A DNA stretch of 64,000 nt from Lingula anatina (Eukaryota > Brachiopoda > Lingulata > Lingulida > Lingulidae). The notes under the pieces are model-generated. The model was not told the DNA's origin. It made no database searches and worked only from the letters and a program-made list of their open reading frames with translations. The translations under genes were made by a program, and so were the position numbers. The DNA is taken from contig NW_019775425.1 of NCBI RefSeq assembly GCF_001039355.2, forward strand, positions 188,135-252,134. Reading direction: 5' to 3'. Positions 23,101-29,620 of the stretch are shown in pieces; position 1 is the first letter of the stretch, and the number at the start of each line of letters is the position of its first letter.

Positions 23101-25478
23101 TTTGGCTGACAGTAAAAAAAATGTAGGTGCTTGAACACACAAACAGACACGCATGCACATGCACGCACGCACACACACAGGAATGAATGAATAATGTTAG
23201 TAATTAAATATTTTAAACTTTTTAGGTGAGAGCACATTCTATGTGGAGCTTAGTGAGACTTCAGCCATCTTACAACATGCCACACGCCATTCCCTCGTCT
23301 TACTGGATGAGTTAGGTAAGGTTTAAGCTGCTTTGGCATTGTAGCAAGTCATTTGTCAAAAATAAATGAAGTATGGTGTTTCACTTCAAGATTCATTTGC
23401 TATAAGGATTTCTAACCTTTTCTTCTGTATTGTCCCCATTGTCAAAGTGTTGTCCATTTCTGTTTTTTGAAGAGACATACTAGGGTATACATGTACATTG
23501 CAATTGTGAGACTGTGATTTCTGTATATTATCATTTTGTATAAGTCTGTTCATCAAAACATTCTTTTGGATTATTCATGATCCTAAACTCTGATGTATGA
23601 CTTAAATTTTCTTAATTTTTTTCGTGAGAAAATGAAGAAAATTTAAGTCATACATCACCAATTCAGTCAACTCATTTTGTACTTGACCTCTTTCAGATTG
23701 ACATTATTGAAATCATATTTTTTTAGAACATTGCTCGTGATTGAGAGTTGTAATGCTTCTTTAGATTTAAAACAGCTCTCCTTTACACATTTTTAGTATT
23801 CCTAGTTCTTTTTTCAAGAATGTCCGTATGTCCTTGTGGTAGATCTACCTGCAACAGTTGATTTTTTTCTTACAGGGAGGGGCACAGCAACCTATGATGG
23901 CACTGCTATTGCATGCGCCGTAGTGCGTGAGTTGTCACAGAACGTGCGCAGTCGTACATTGTTCTCCACTCACTACCACTCATTAGTGGAGGAGTTTACA
24001 CACGATCCAAACATCAGATTGGGGCACATGGTAAGAAAATTCTACGGTTATTTTTTTTGTGTGTGTGTGTGTGTGTGTGTGTCAGTGTGTGTTTGTATGT
24101 GTGTGTGTCAGTGTGTGTGTGTGTGTGTCAGTGTGTTTGTGTTTGTATGTGTGTGTTTGTGTGTATTCTGGTATTAAAAACAGTATGATAAGGCCAGAGA
24201 GGAAGGAACACTTTCAGTTTATCACAGAAGGGGGCGCCATAATGCAGTGTATTACTATAATTTGAGAAGTGCAGCTTTTTTTTTCCTATCTGAAGCCTAC
24301 AGAGGTTCTAAAAATGAGTTATCAAGGATCCACAGGCACCAAATATACTTAAAGCACAATCTTATTTATTTATACTGTTTTACTTATTTATTGCTACTAT
24401 TTTATTTTTTCATACAACTCATTATTTTTCTTTTGATTTCAGGCCTGTATGGTGGAAAATGAGAATGACGAGGACCCCTCCCAGGAGACCATTACCTTCC
24501 TCTACAAGTTCGTGTCTGGAGCTTGTCCCAAAAGTTACGGCTTTAACGCTGCCAGGCTGGCCGACATACCTGAACAGGTATGTTTCTCTTCACCCATATT
24601 GCCCCAAAATTTATGGTTTTAATACCGCCATGCTGGCAGATATACCTGGAGAGATGTGCACACAAAATTTTGTTTCTTTTTACCCTATATTGTCCCAAAG
24701 GTTATTGTTTTAGCATGGTTATTCATTTCTTTTCTTACTATAATGTCCCAGGATCTTACCATACCAGGTGATATGTCTGTACAAATAGGCTGTTATGTTC
24801 TGGAAGTTGTGATTTTAACATGTTGGGACCAAGTCTCAAGATAACTTCCTCCATAGAACCTTGTAAAGTAGGTCAAAGTGATTCATGGTGTAGATGTTAA
24901 GTGTACAATTTTTGGGAAGTATTAGATCATTAAGTCATTAATAATGAACTTATGAATTTAATTTAATATTCTTTCAGATTATAAAAGTTGCCAGAATTAA
25001 AGCACAGGAGTTTGAGGAGCATGCAGACAACCTCAAAGTTTTCAGGTATATTTTTTACATTTTATTCCATTATAGAAAATCTGTCAAACATAATTGTAGA
25101 AGGATTTGAGAAATACCATATATCCCTTTTTTATTTATTTTTATTTTTTATTAATTTATTTTTATTTTATTTATTAATTAATTTATTAATTATTATTTAT
25201 TTATTTATTTTTTTTTTGCATAAAAGATGAGGGAAGATTTTCCCATGCTGCTGACTAGCTCATAATAAAATAAATTGAGTAACACTGGAAGACAGAATGT
25301 TATAGGGCACAGAGAAATGAGTGTCAGTGACCGGATGGGCTGATAACATGACATTATTATTTAAGATTATAATTATTATTTATTTATTTTTAATTTTTGT
25401 AGGAACATCTGCAGTACAGATGAAGCTCTTGGAAAGGACAGTCTGATTTCATTACAAAACCAAATCCAAGTATCTTGA
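1943..25478 (+). CDS. MSH6: DNA mismatch repair protein MSH6 (whole gene, 34 distinct exons)
   Basis: MSH6 pairs with MSH2 as MutS-alpha, which binds base mismatches and small loops after replication in the nucleus. All exons from ATG 1943 to TGA 25476-25478 join with GT-AG borders and continuous phase, giving about 1376 residues if exons 7-9 are counted once (human 1360). In order: PIP box (residues 5-12), PWWP domain (from about 58), acidic/basic linker, mismatch-recognition domain with the F-x-E wedge (F448, E450), connector, lever and clamp, and the ABC-type ATPase with Walker A GPNMGGKS (1151-1158) and Walker B LLDELG (D1230, E1231). The gene looks functional. A second copy of exons 7-9 and several small nested genes lie in its introns. 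A polyadenylation signal follows at 26301. Exon coordinates are in the sub-entries. Confidence 0.95.
2884..3130. repeat. AT-rich repeat of ACATTTCCAAAATGTT-like palindromes
   Basis: MSH6 intron 2 is filled with degenerate copies of a self-complementary word related to AAACATTTCCAAAATGTT, for example near 2890, 2960, 3020 and 3110. It looks like a decayed palindromic satellite or MITE. It ends about 30 bp before the exon 3 acceptor. Confidence 0.5.
5051..5285. mobile_element. MITE, GGCCCCAGTTTCACA-type termini, copy 1
   Basis: The left end GGTCCCAGTTTCACA and right end TTTTTTGTGAAACTGGGGC are inverted repeats. The interior contains an A-rich run that has grown into a (TAAA)n/(TAA)n microsatellite (about 5071-5160). 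Copies lie at 9101-9320 (through the block duplication) and independently at 36143-36315. It is non-coding, in MSH6 intron 6. Confidence 0.8.
5748..6882 (+). CDS. MSH6: MSH6 exons 7-9, first copy
   Basis: Exons: 5748-5978 (77 codons, phase 0 at both ends), 6306-6388, 6795-6882. They encode a Lys/Arg-rich nuclear-localisation-like start (NSRKRKRG), a Ser/Thr-Pro-rich stretch with repeated STPxTP words (likely proline-directed kinase sites), then the beginning of the MutS core ending [19 protein letters not shown], which matches MSH6 proteins just before the mismatch-binding domain. The three exons start and end in phase 0 as a block (402 nt, 134 codons). Either copy, or both in series, would therefore splice in frame to exon 10 at 13964. 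Confidence 0.85.
7087..7102 (-). terminator. Histone-type mRNA 3' stem-loop of nested gene copy 1
   Basis: On the minus strand GGCCCT-TTTC-AGGGCC forms a perfect 6 bp stem with a 4 nt loop, preceded by AAA and followed by ACA. This is the layout of the replication-dependent histone stem-loop (GGYYCT TTTC AGRRCC). It starts 24 nt after the stop. A purine-rich element (CTAAGAAAAGCT, 7064-7074) about 12 nt further resembles the histone downstream element that pairs with U7 snRNA. Confidence 0.8.
7127..7540 (-). CDS. Small acidic coiled-coil protein, intronless, histone-type 3' end (copy 1)
   Basis: A 137-residue open frame nested in MSH6 intron 9, antisense to MSH6. The N-terminal third is strongly acidic (Asp/Glu/Ser with Phe, Trp and Tyr, residues about 6-48). 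A helix with heptad-like hydrophobics follows (about 50-82), then a basic [10 protein letters not shown] segment (about 91-100) and a second helix. I do not recognise the family. [10 protein letters not shown] and the last helix faintly resemble Spot14/MID1IP1 proteins, but domain order and spacing do not fit well. TATA box at 7625-7632, no intron, and a stem-loop 24 nt after the stop. It is nearly identical to the copies at 11230 and 13133, and its conservation and promoter argue it is real. Confidence 0.8.
   Translation of the reverse strand: MENQTSFDHSDSDQWMDDSFDSEDDTYDFQFTDSSLFEDGCLPDLDFVNDQLIIMHGKFTQALNQLQLLENHIKGLQQRYQRATKTSRPASRYNLRLQITTLFGVKQMIYEYALRVSEEAEAIQRSQYRQCIPESEL
7625..7632 (-). 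promoter_or_regulatory. TATA box of nested gene copy 1
   Basis: TATATAAG on the minus strand, about 85 bp before the ATG at 7540. It is conserved in all copies of the family. Confidence 0.75.
7732..7745. promoter_or_regulatory. Palindromic AGGTCA/TGACCT element, copy 1 promoter
   Basis: AGGTCAGGTGACCT has two AGGTCA half-sites in inverted orientation separated by 2 bp, about 100 bp upstream of the TATA box. It also contains the E-box-like CAGGTG. AGGTCA is the core half-site of nuclear receptors. The element is kept in every promoter copy of the family (7732, 8812, 11835, 12927). Confidence 0.5.
7746..8577. other. Spacer between divergent nested promoters, unit 1
   Basis: It contains the rest of the promoter arm (to about 7965) and an AT-rich centre with no supported gene. 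A 62-codon frame at 7893 is unlikely to be coding, because its identity with 12008 simply reflects near-identity of the whole spacer. Confidence 0.5.
8578..8933 (+). pseudogene. Cut-off right arm: promoter of a plus-strand nested gene copy, no coding part
   Basis: This stretch matches 12697-13046, the upstream region of intact copy 3, including the AGGTCACCTGACCT element at 8812-8825 and the start of the TATA box at about 8929. It breaks off inside the TATA box at the ambiguous base 8934, and the sequence continues as the start of unit 2. A coding region is therefore missing, either by a real duplication breakpoint or through a faulty assembly join. Confidence 0.8.
8934..8934. other. Ambiguous base (n) at a duplication junction
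   Basis: The only non-ACGT base in the window lies exactly between the end of unit 1 (the TATA box of a nested promoter) and the start of unit 2 (homologous to 4888). This position is suspicious for an assembly join. Confidence 0.95.
9101..9320. mobile_element. MITE, GGCCCCAGTTTCACA-type termini, copy 2
   Basis: Duplicate of 5051-5285 within unit 2, with the same inverted ends (GGTCCCAATTTCACA and TTTTTTGTGAAACTGGGGCC) and a differently expanded (TAA)n/(TAAA)n interior. Confidence 0.8.
9783..10990 (+). CDS. MSH6: MSH6 exons 7-9, second copy
   Basis: Exons: 9783-10013, 10410-10492, 10903-10990. They have the same lengths and phases as the first copy (231, 83 and 88 nt), with intact splice sites and no stops, and only a few amino-acid changes (for example T for I in FANxTP, E for D in DIxGRRP). 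If both copies were spliced in, MSH6 would carry a 134-residue internal repeat including part of the MutS core entrance, which no MSH6 that I know has. Possibilities are mutually exclusive exons, a recent duplication, or an allelic copy wrongly placed in series. Confidence 0.85.
11190..11205 (-). terminator. Histone-type mRNA 3' stem-loop of nested gene copy 2
   Basis: Minus-strand GGCCCT-TTTC-AGGGCC followed by ACCACA, 24 nt after the stop codon. The purine-rich downstream element TTAGAAAAGCT lies at 11166-11177. Stem, loop and spacing are identical to copies 1 and 3. Confidence 0.8.
11230..11643 (-). CDS. Small acidic coiled-coil protein, intronless, histone-type 3' end (copy 2)
   Basis: 137 residues, differing from copy 1 at only two positions by eye (E for Q near residue 84, F for Y near residue 128). 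The acidic N-terminus ([15 protein letters not shown]) and two predicted helices are unchanged. It lies in the MSH6 intron after the second exon 9, antisense to MSH6. It is divergent from copy 3, with about 1.5 kb between start codons. TATA box at 11727-11735. The family is unrecognised. Confidence 0.8.
   Translation of the reverse strand: MENQTSFDHSDSDQWMDDSFDSEDDTYDFQFTDSSLFEDGCLPDLDFVNDQLIIMHGKFTQALNQLQLLENHIKGLQERYQRATKTSRPASRYNLRLQITTLFGVKQMIYEYALRVSEEAEAIQRSQFRQCIPESEL
11727..11735 (-). promoter_or_regulatory. TATA box of nested gene copy 2
   Basis: TATATAAAG on the minus strand, about 85 bp before the start codon at 11643. Confidence 0.7.
11835..11848. promoter_or_regulatory. Palindromic AGGTCA/TGACCT element, copy 2 promoter
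   Basis: AGGTCAGGTGACCT, the same inverted half-sites with 2 bp spacing and the same distance to the TATA box as in the other copies. Confidence 0.5.
12927..12940. promoter_or_regulatory. Palindromic AGGTCA/TGACCT element, copy 3 promoter
   Basis: AGGTCACCTGACCT, about 100 bp upstream of the TATA box at 13041. It is flanked by CTTTGATC words that resemble TCF/LEF or HNF4 half-sites. No factor can be assigned from sequence alone. Confidence 0.5.
13041..13048 (+). promoter_or_regulatory. TATA box of nested gene copy 3
   Basis: TATATAAG, 85 bp before the start codon at 13133. This implies a leader of roughly 60 nt, short as in histone genes. Confidence 0.75.
13133..13546 (+). CDS. Small acidic coiled-coil protein, intronless, histone-type 3' end (copy 3)
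   Basis: 137 residues, same strand as MSH6 and inside its intron before exon 10. The start is the first ATG after the TATA box (AAAATGG context). It differs from copy 1 at a handful of sites (I for N at residue 3, A for T in the acidic stretch, S for T and K for N in the first helix). The acidic N-terminus, central helix, basic linker and C-terminal helix with ...PESEL end are all kept. Changes are few and conservative, which suggests purifying selection or recent copying. Function unknown; a weak Spot14/MID1IP1 resemblance is the only lead. Confidence 0.82.
   Translation: MEIQTSFDHSDSDQWMDDSFDSEDDAYDFQFTDSSLFEDGCLPDLDFVNDQLIIMHGKFSQALKQLQLLENHIKGLQERYQRATKTSRPASRYNLRLQITTLFGVKQMIYEYALRVSEEAEAIQRSQYRQCIPESEL
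13571..13586 (+). terminator. Histone-type mRNA 3' stem-loop of nested gene copy 3
   Basis: GGCCCT-TTTC-AGGGCC preceded by AAAA and followed by ACCACA, 24 nt after the TAA. The purine-rich downstream element TTAGAAAAGCT lies at 13599-13609. No AATAAA signal is needed in this arrangement and none lies close by. Confidence 0.82.
13618..13762 (+). pseudogene. Decayed tail of a fourth copy of the nested gene, with its own broken stem-loop
   Basis: Just downstream of copy 3, a stretch aligns with the last 30 codons of the family ([18 protein letters not shown] against [18 protein letters not shown]). It then diverges and ends at 13747-13762 in GGCCCTTTTCAGTGCT, a stem-loop whose right arm is mutated (AGTGCT for AGGGCC). 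No start or upstream part is seen. It shows the family has been present here long enough to leave ruins. Confidence 0.7.
13964..21511 (+). CDS. MSH6: MSH6 exons 10-26: mismatch-binding, connector, lever and clamp domains
   Basis: Exons: 13964-14023, 14323-14397, 14955-15081, 15552-15685, 16015-16089, 16286-16357, 16516-16732, 17030-17099, 17517-17640, 17984-18092, 18430-18592, 18814-18894, 19437-19532, 19826-19922, 20132-20287, 20740-20969, 21379-21511. Exon 11 encodes [12 protein letters not shown]; its Phe and Glu insert beside the mismatch in known MutS-alpha structures. Exon 12 carries [16 protein letters not shown], exons 14-15 GVCFVDTS and [14 protein letters not shown]. Exons 19-21 carry [23 protein letters not shown] and [11 protein letters not shown], all strongly conserved in the family. 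Exons 25-26 end the clamp/lever with KDCMRRIF and [11 protein letters not shown]. Phases agree across every junction. Confidence 0.92.
14133..14297. mobile_element. MITE, CAGGGGCGGATT-type termini, copy 1
   Basis: Left end CAGTGGTGGATT and right end GGATCCGGCCCTG are imperfect inverted repeats. The interior shares TTTACATTGACGGGTATCTA and GGAAGACGGTCAAAA with copies at 14406 and 18117. It lies in MSH6 intron 10 and is non-coding. Confidence 0.8.
14406..14573. mobile_element. MITE, CAGGGGCGGATT-type termini, copy 2 with target-site duplication
   Basis: CAGGGGTGGATTTAGG at the left, GGATCCGCCCCTG at the right. TAGTG stands directly on both sides (14401-14405 and 14574-14578), a likely 5 bp target-site duplication. 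It inserted 8 bp after the end of MSH6 exon 11, just past its splice donor. Confidence 0.85.
15708..15867. mobile_element. Foldback element with about 40 bp inverted termini
   Basis: The left AGCGGACTAACAAATCC...GGATCAAACATGGC and the right half read as the reverse complement with few mismatches (AGCAGACTAACAGATCC on the other strand). It begins 22 bp after the MSH6 exon 13 donor. Confidence 0.7.
17839..17927. repeat. Short inverted repeat (stem about 28 bp)
   Basis: GGAGACTTCAGCCAGTCTAC at the left pairs with GCTGAAGTCTTC and upstream bases at the right. It lies in MSH6 intron 18 and is probably a small foldback element. Confidence 0.6.
18117..18284. mobile_element. MITE, CAGGGGCGGATT-type termini, copy 3
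   Basis: CAGGGGCGGATTTAGGG at the left, GAATCCGCTCCTG at the right, flanked by TTACT/TAACT, an imperfect 5 bp duplication. It lies 24 bp after the MSH6 exon 19 donor. Confidence 0.82.
18984..19232. mobile_element. Foldback element with about 50 bp inverted termini
   Basis: CTATGTAGATTGATCTAAC at the left matches the reverse complement of the right end (CTATGTAGATCAATCCAAC). Homology runs on through AACAGATTAACTAAATG-like sequence. It is non-coding, in MSH6 intron 21. Confidence 0.7.
21801..21998. mobile_element. Foldback element with about 50 bp inverted termini
   Basis: CTGTTCACGACCAAGTTGAG at the left pairs with CTCAACTTGGTTATGGACAG at the right. The stem continues over CTGCGGCTCAAATA / TATTTGAGCGGCAG. 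It lies in MSH6 intron 26. Confidence 0.75.
22117..25478 (+). CDS. MSH6: MSH6 exons 27-34: ABC ATPase and C-terminus
   Basis: Exons: 22117-22215, 22418-22546, 22850-22937, 23226-23315, 23876-24030, 24443-24577, 24978-25045, 25403-25478. Exon 28 carries Walker A GPNMGGKS and exon 29 [19 protein letters not shown]. Exon 30 starts with the signature region [13 protein letters not shown] and ends LVLLDEL, Walker B. Exon 31 carries [13 protein letters not shown] and the H-loop STHYHSL. Exon 32 holds [14 protein letters not shown] and [15 protein letters not shown]. All residues expected for nucleotide binding and hydrolysis are present. The last exon ends QVS and a TGA. The C-terminal MSH2-contact tail is short but of the usual kind. 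Confidence 0.93.
23591..23657. repeat. Perfect short palindrome in MSH6 intron 30
   Basis: TGATGTATGACTTAAAT at 23591-23607 and its exact reverse complement at 23641-23657, with a further partly paired A/T stretch between them. It is a hairpin-forming foldback remnant. Confidence 0.7.
24057..24170. repeat. Interrupted GT microsatellite
   Basis: (GT)n broken by CAGT and TTTGTATGT words, 27 bp after the MSH6 exon 31 donor. Confidence 0.9.
24598..24760 (+). repeat. Decayed partial duplicates of MSH6 exon 32 in the following intron
   Basis: 24598-24660 (GCCCCAAAATTTATGG...GCTGGCAGATATACCTG) mirrors the last 50 bp of exon 32 and its donor flank. Another, more worn copy starts near 24690 (TGTCCCAAAGGTTATTG). 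Neither keeps a usable acceptor, so they are intronic debris. Confidence 0.7.
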
Positions 25479-26300
25479 AGAAAGTTGACTCTAATAGAGG
25501 AAACATTTGTTAATGTGCAGCCACAGTTGCCAAGAACATTATGCCATTGTTTATACTAAAAGGATCCAGTTGACTGAAACACTTGAGTAACATACAATAT
25601 ACTGGAATAGAAAAAGTATCAGAAGACAATTAAGCAATTAGCTAGAAATTGTAGTCGGCAAATATTTGCCTTTAAAAAGTTATTATTCAGGAGCAAACTC
25701 TTGCAGAGGTAGTGGTAGAGGTACTGTAAATTGCTGCTGCTTTATGAATGTATTAGATTTTACTCAATCTGTGAGAAAAGTAGGCAGAAAAATTGGGATC
25801 CAGTCTGTCGATATGCTGATTAACTTTGTATTTCTTGCCATTTGAATTAATTATGAAATAGCAGATCAGAATGTATTGTTAGAAATTTGGTTAGTTGGGA
25901 GATTTGTCTGACCTGTTCAAACACTTAACCAACCGTTAATACATGATCATGAATTGTGTAAATGTATGTGAAAATTTGGGTTCATTTACAGCAAAATATT
26001 TGCATACAGTTATCAATTTGATATTTGATACAAAGTATCATTTAGTATTTGAATGCAGTTCCAATTCTCTATATTTGAAGTTCCACAATTACTTGTATGT
26101 TTTAATGCATCAAACAGGGATAAAAAACGGCAGAAAATACATGTGCGATTACCTTTCTGTTGATAAATCTCCACGTTTTACTGATATTCAGTTGCTTTGG
26201 ACATTCTCTGCATAATACTTTTTGTCCAATTTATATTAGAGTACTTCCAGGAGTAGGTAGTACTGTAATTGAGCAGTTACAACATTTATGACATTGGTAG
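25479..26300 (+). other. MSH6 3' untranslated region
   Basis: AT-rich stretch between the MSH6 stop and the AATAAA at 26301, with no supported gene. A 90-codon frame at 25943 has no features of a real protein. Confidence 0.6.
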
Positions 26301-26306
26301 AATAAA
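26301..26306 (+). terminator. Polyadenylation signal, likely MSH6
   Basis: AATAAA about 820 nt after the MSH6 stop, followed by a T-rich stretch. Confidence 0.6.
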
Positions 26307-26567
26307 CCATTTATTTTGAAATTTACATGCTGATTTCTGTGCATTGACCCTGAATTTTAATTTTCCCATTCCGACTTTCTTAATTTTTTTGCTGTACAGC
26401 AAGATTGTCAATGCAGCGTTTGTATAGATGTGCAGAAACCGTTGTCACTACTAACGCATTTAGCCTCTTCGATGCCCGCAGGATACACGCTGCAAATGAT
26501 AAACAAAAACGCAGCGTCGCGTGGCACTCCGTGCGTATGAGATTCCAAATCACTTAACGCGCCGGCC

Positions 26568-26580
26568 GCAAGATGGCGGC
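26568..26580 (+). promoter_or_regulatory. YY1-like motif over a start codon
   Basis: GCAAGATGGCGGC matches the YY1 consensus AAGATGGCGGC and contains the ATG of the next gene. YY1 sites over the start region are common in TATA-less animal promoters. Preceded by GC-rich sequence (CGCGCCGGCC). Confidence 0.6.
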
Positions 26581-28303
26581 AAGGAGTCGTTGGAACGCTG
26601 TCTGGATACCGATCTTCTTTCTCAGTTTCCACAACTCGGCAGTAACTTGTAGGAAAGGCGAGATCTACGAGCACTTTCTGACGTCGTCTGCTCGGGGTGA
26701 GAAATTTATTCATCATGACATGTTTATGATCAGCTCCCCCGACATTCTTACGGGAAACACCTCAGCTTTCATTGAATATGTATTCAACGGAGGAGAGAAA
26801 CGCGCTACAGCAGCCGACGGTCTGGAAGATTTTCTGAGAGATTTCAAGGAGCTTGGAAACACCAGTAGAACTGTCAACGAGAATATGCTATTGAAAACGG
26901 GAAAAACCAATGGCAGATTCGGCGAGGAAATTCCCTCGCGACTTGACGAGGGTAATCTGAATGAAACTGCGCTGTGGGAACATCGTGGCTTGGCAGTTGA
27001 TCCAAGCGAACTTCAGGCGCCGGTTGATGGAAAGGGTATCAAGGGTAGTGACACCCGCAGTTTTAAAGAGGAAAAACCATCAAAATATAGCGACTTTAGA
27101 AAGGGAAATGCGACCTCGGCGATGAACTTAAAAAGCAATATAACAGGTGATACAGAGAACAGCCAGTACAACCGAGTCCAGATGGAGAATAATATTTTAT
27201 TTAAGATCATAAACAGAAGTGGAAAACGGAACCAGACAGGCAGCAGTCAGAAACTCTACACTCTGCGGTTTGTTGAAACAGAAGGCAGAGAGCATGGATC
27301 ACACAAGCGCGTAGGTGATGTCGTCATGGCAACTGCTACTAGAGGTCATGGCAGACGGAAACGAACACCGGGGAGACGTAAGTTTTTTTTTCTTTTTTTG
27401 TGTGCGAATTTAATTAAGATTTTCTGAAGGCAAGCGTCTAGGTCTTGGTGCCATCGCAACAACCATTTACGAAAGTTTGCATTTATTTTGCTCTAGAATT
27501 CAAAAAGTATAAGCTGTTGGTGTTTTGACCGTGAAAATGAAATGAAAACAATAACATTCACGCTACTTATACTAACGGCAACCACGAAAAGTAATGCATT
27601 AGCACTTTGATTTTCGTTCTTAAAATGTATATTATGTGCCAATAAAGCAGATATAAAAAATCAATACAAGTGCTAACAGATGATTATTCGTGCAACGTAA
27701 CAGTGTTTTGCACTTTCTTTTTACGCTTGACGCTGCGCGTACAATGTAAAAACAAATCCATTTCCCTTAATGCGTTGAGTGACTTCGTTCAGTAAAAAGT
27801 AACTCGGTCAATGGGAAATGTCGGGTTAAGGGAATAGGTAATATCTGAGGAAAAATACCCCAAATCTTATCACAATCACAATCAAAGTATGTGTCACAAC
27901 AAACGCAATCATTGTGAATGCTGCTGACGATAATTCTCAAAATTGTATTAGCTGTGTAAAGAGATTTGATTTCCCGCTAGTGTCTTCACCTAGCTGGAAA
28001 CGCACTTGAGCTTTCTACTAAAATAGTTCAATTTCTATCCTAGGTTGCTGGATGGACTGCATATGGCGATGGAAATACGGTTTTCTCAAATGCGGTTTTT
28101 ATGACAAGCTCACCATGTGCGGAGGCGGGGACTACATGGTCCGATACTATGACGTAGCCAAAACCTACCACGCCCACTGTTGGCCAGGGAAGGGGTCATA
28201 CGGAATTACCCGAAACAGGAAATTCATCTGGGTGTATAAATGCGAAGGGAAGTTTGTCGTGAAGTATAAGAAGTATCTTGGCTGCAAGCCCGTCTGCTAT
28301 TGA
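26573..28303 (+). CDS. Secreted precursor with furin-type site and 8-cysteine C-terminal domain
   Basis: Two exons, 26573-27377 and 28044-28303, joined in frame (Arg 269 split), giving 354 residues. Residues 1 to about 25 form a signal peptide (hydrophobic core AVWIPIFFLSF). Residues 26-260 are a hydrophilic pro-region with seven N-glycosylation sequons and no cysteine apart from one near the signal cleavage site. RRKR (261-264) is a proprotein-convertase site. The predicted mature part (265-354, 90 residues) has eight Cys: 270, 274, 285, 294, 314, 335, 349, 353, with many aromatic and basic residues. The intron lies just before the mature domain, so that domain is its own exon. The layout is that of a growth factor, cytokine or peptide hormone. 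I do not recognise the fold; a cystine-knot relative is possible but unproven. It could also be an antimicrobial peptide. Confidence 0.8.
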
Positions 28304-29572
28304 TCGCCGTACATGTGTTTGAACGTGTGATGTCACTGTGCCGTGTGACGTCATTATTTCAAAGAATAACCAGGAAAAAAGTGGGAACTGTTGTCCAATG
28401 CACAGTACCGTTTAGATTATAGTGCTTGATGCTTACTGATGATACGTAAATGATATTGCACACTACGAATGTTTTATCTATTCTTTAACGTTGTCTAATG
28501 AATGTAAGATTTGGTTTCAAATCTTTGATAATTTAAAATCAACTGTTTGTATTTAAAGACAGTAGCAGTAGAAGCAGCGGTAGCAGGAGAATGTCCGTCG
28601 GAAGCCGACGATGACGATCAGTTCTGTGCATGACTCGTCATGGCTCCGCAGCCCGAAGTTAGATGCACGTAGGCGTCCACATAGAACCTTCGGACCAATG
28701 AACCCTTGATTAAAAAATCGATGAAAATGCTACCACTTTTCGGACCAATGAACCTTCGGACTATCGAGACGCCCCCGCGTCCACAGCGGTATCTTCTATC
28801 GGGACCAAAAAGAGAGTTTTCACCAGACATTCACATTTATTACAGGTTATTCAATAGCTGTGCATTTATTTTATCCTAGAGGGGATTTTTGACCGACAAC
28901 TCATCACCCAGCTGTTTCACGTAGAAAATTTCACAGCGGCTTATATATATAATTAGCTGGAGGAAACCGGGTCCTGTGGCGTTAGTTCCTTGCGTTTTAT
29001 TATATCGACAATGAAAAAACACTGGTTAACTTATTAATCTTAGCTTTATTTAACGAGTTTTTGAAAGCTCATATATGGCTTTTGATGCTCTGAGCCTAAG
29101 CTTTAATTGTTTAAGGTAAAAAACATAGGAACCCTGCATTTTAGCAAAATGTTTTCATATCTGCAAGATAATTGAAATAATAAAAATAGCATATCTTCAA
29201 TAAATTAATGGTCCCATAACTCTGTCGTTTTCATAATATATACAACTATTATAAATACATAAAATATTTTTAACGCAAATTCTTAGTCCTAACACCTTCT
29301 GACTGCATAGAAATTCACTATTTTTTATTAATTTGACATTAAAATCATTGGTTATCAATAATATCTTAATGGTTTTACATAGTAATCAAAATAATTATAT
29401 TTGGTGCAGATAAATAGAACATGTACATAGGTAATATCATAAAGACGCTTTGTGCAATAGCACCTAGGGAATTGTTGCTGTTGTCAACTCTGCAATGATG
29501 TGTTACATAATTATGTGAGTATGGATTTTTGTTTTCCATACTTAAAAACATGAAGAATGCATATCTTTAGTG

Positions 29573-29573
29573 A

Positions 29574-29617
<44 letters not shown>
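29573..29617. repeat. (ATA)n microsatellite
   Basis: About 15 uninterrupted ATA units. Confidence 0.9.

Positions 29618-29620
<3 letters not shown>

Noticed and set aside
28618-28830. Minus-strand 70-codon frame downstream of the secreted-precursor gene
   Set aside because: Contains the GAACCTTCGG direct repeat, no signal, no conserved motif, and lies in the likely 3' flank.
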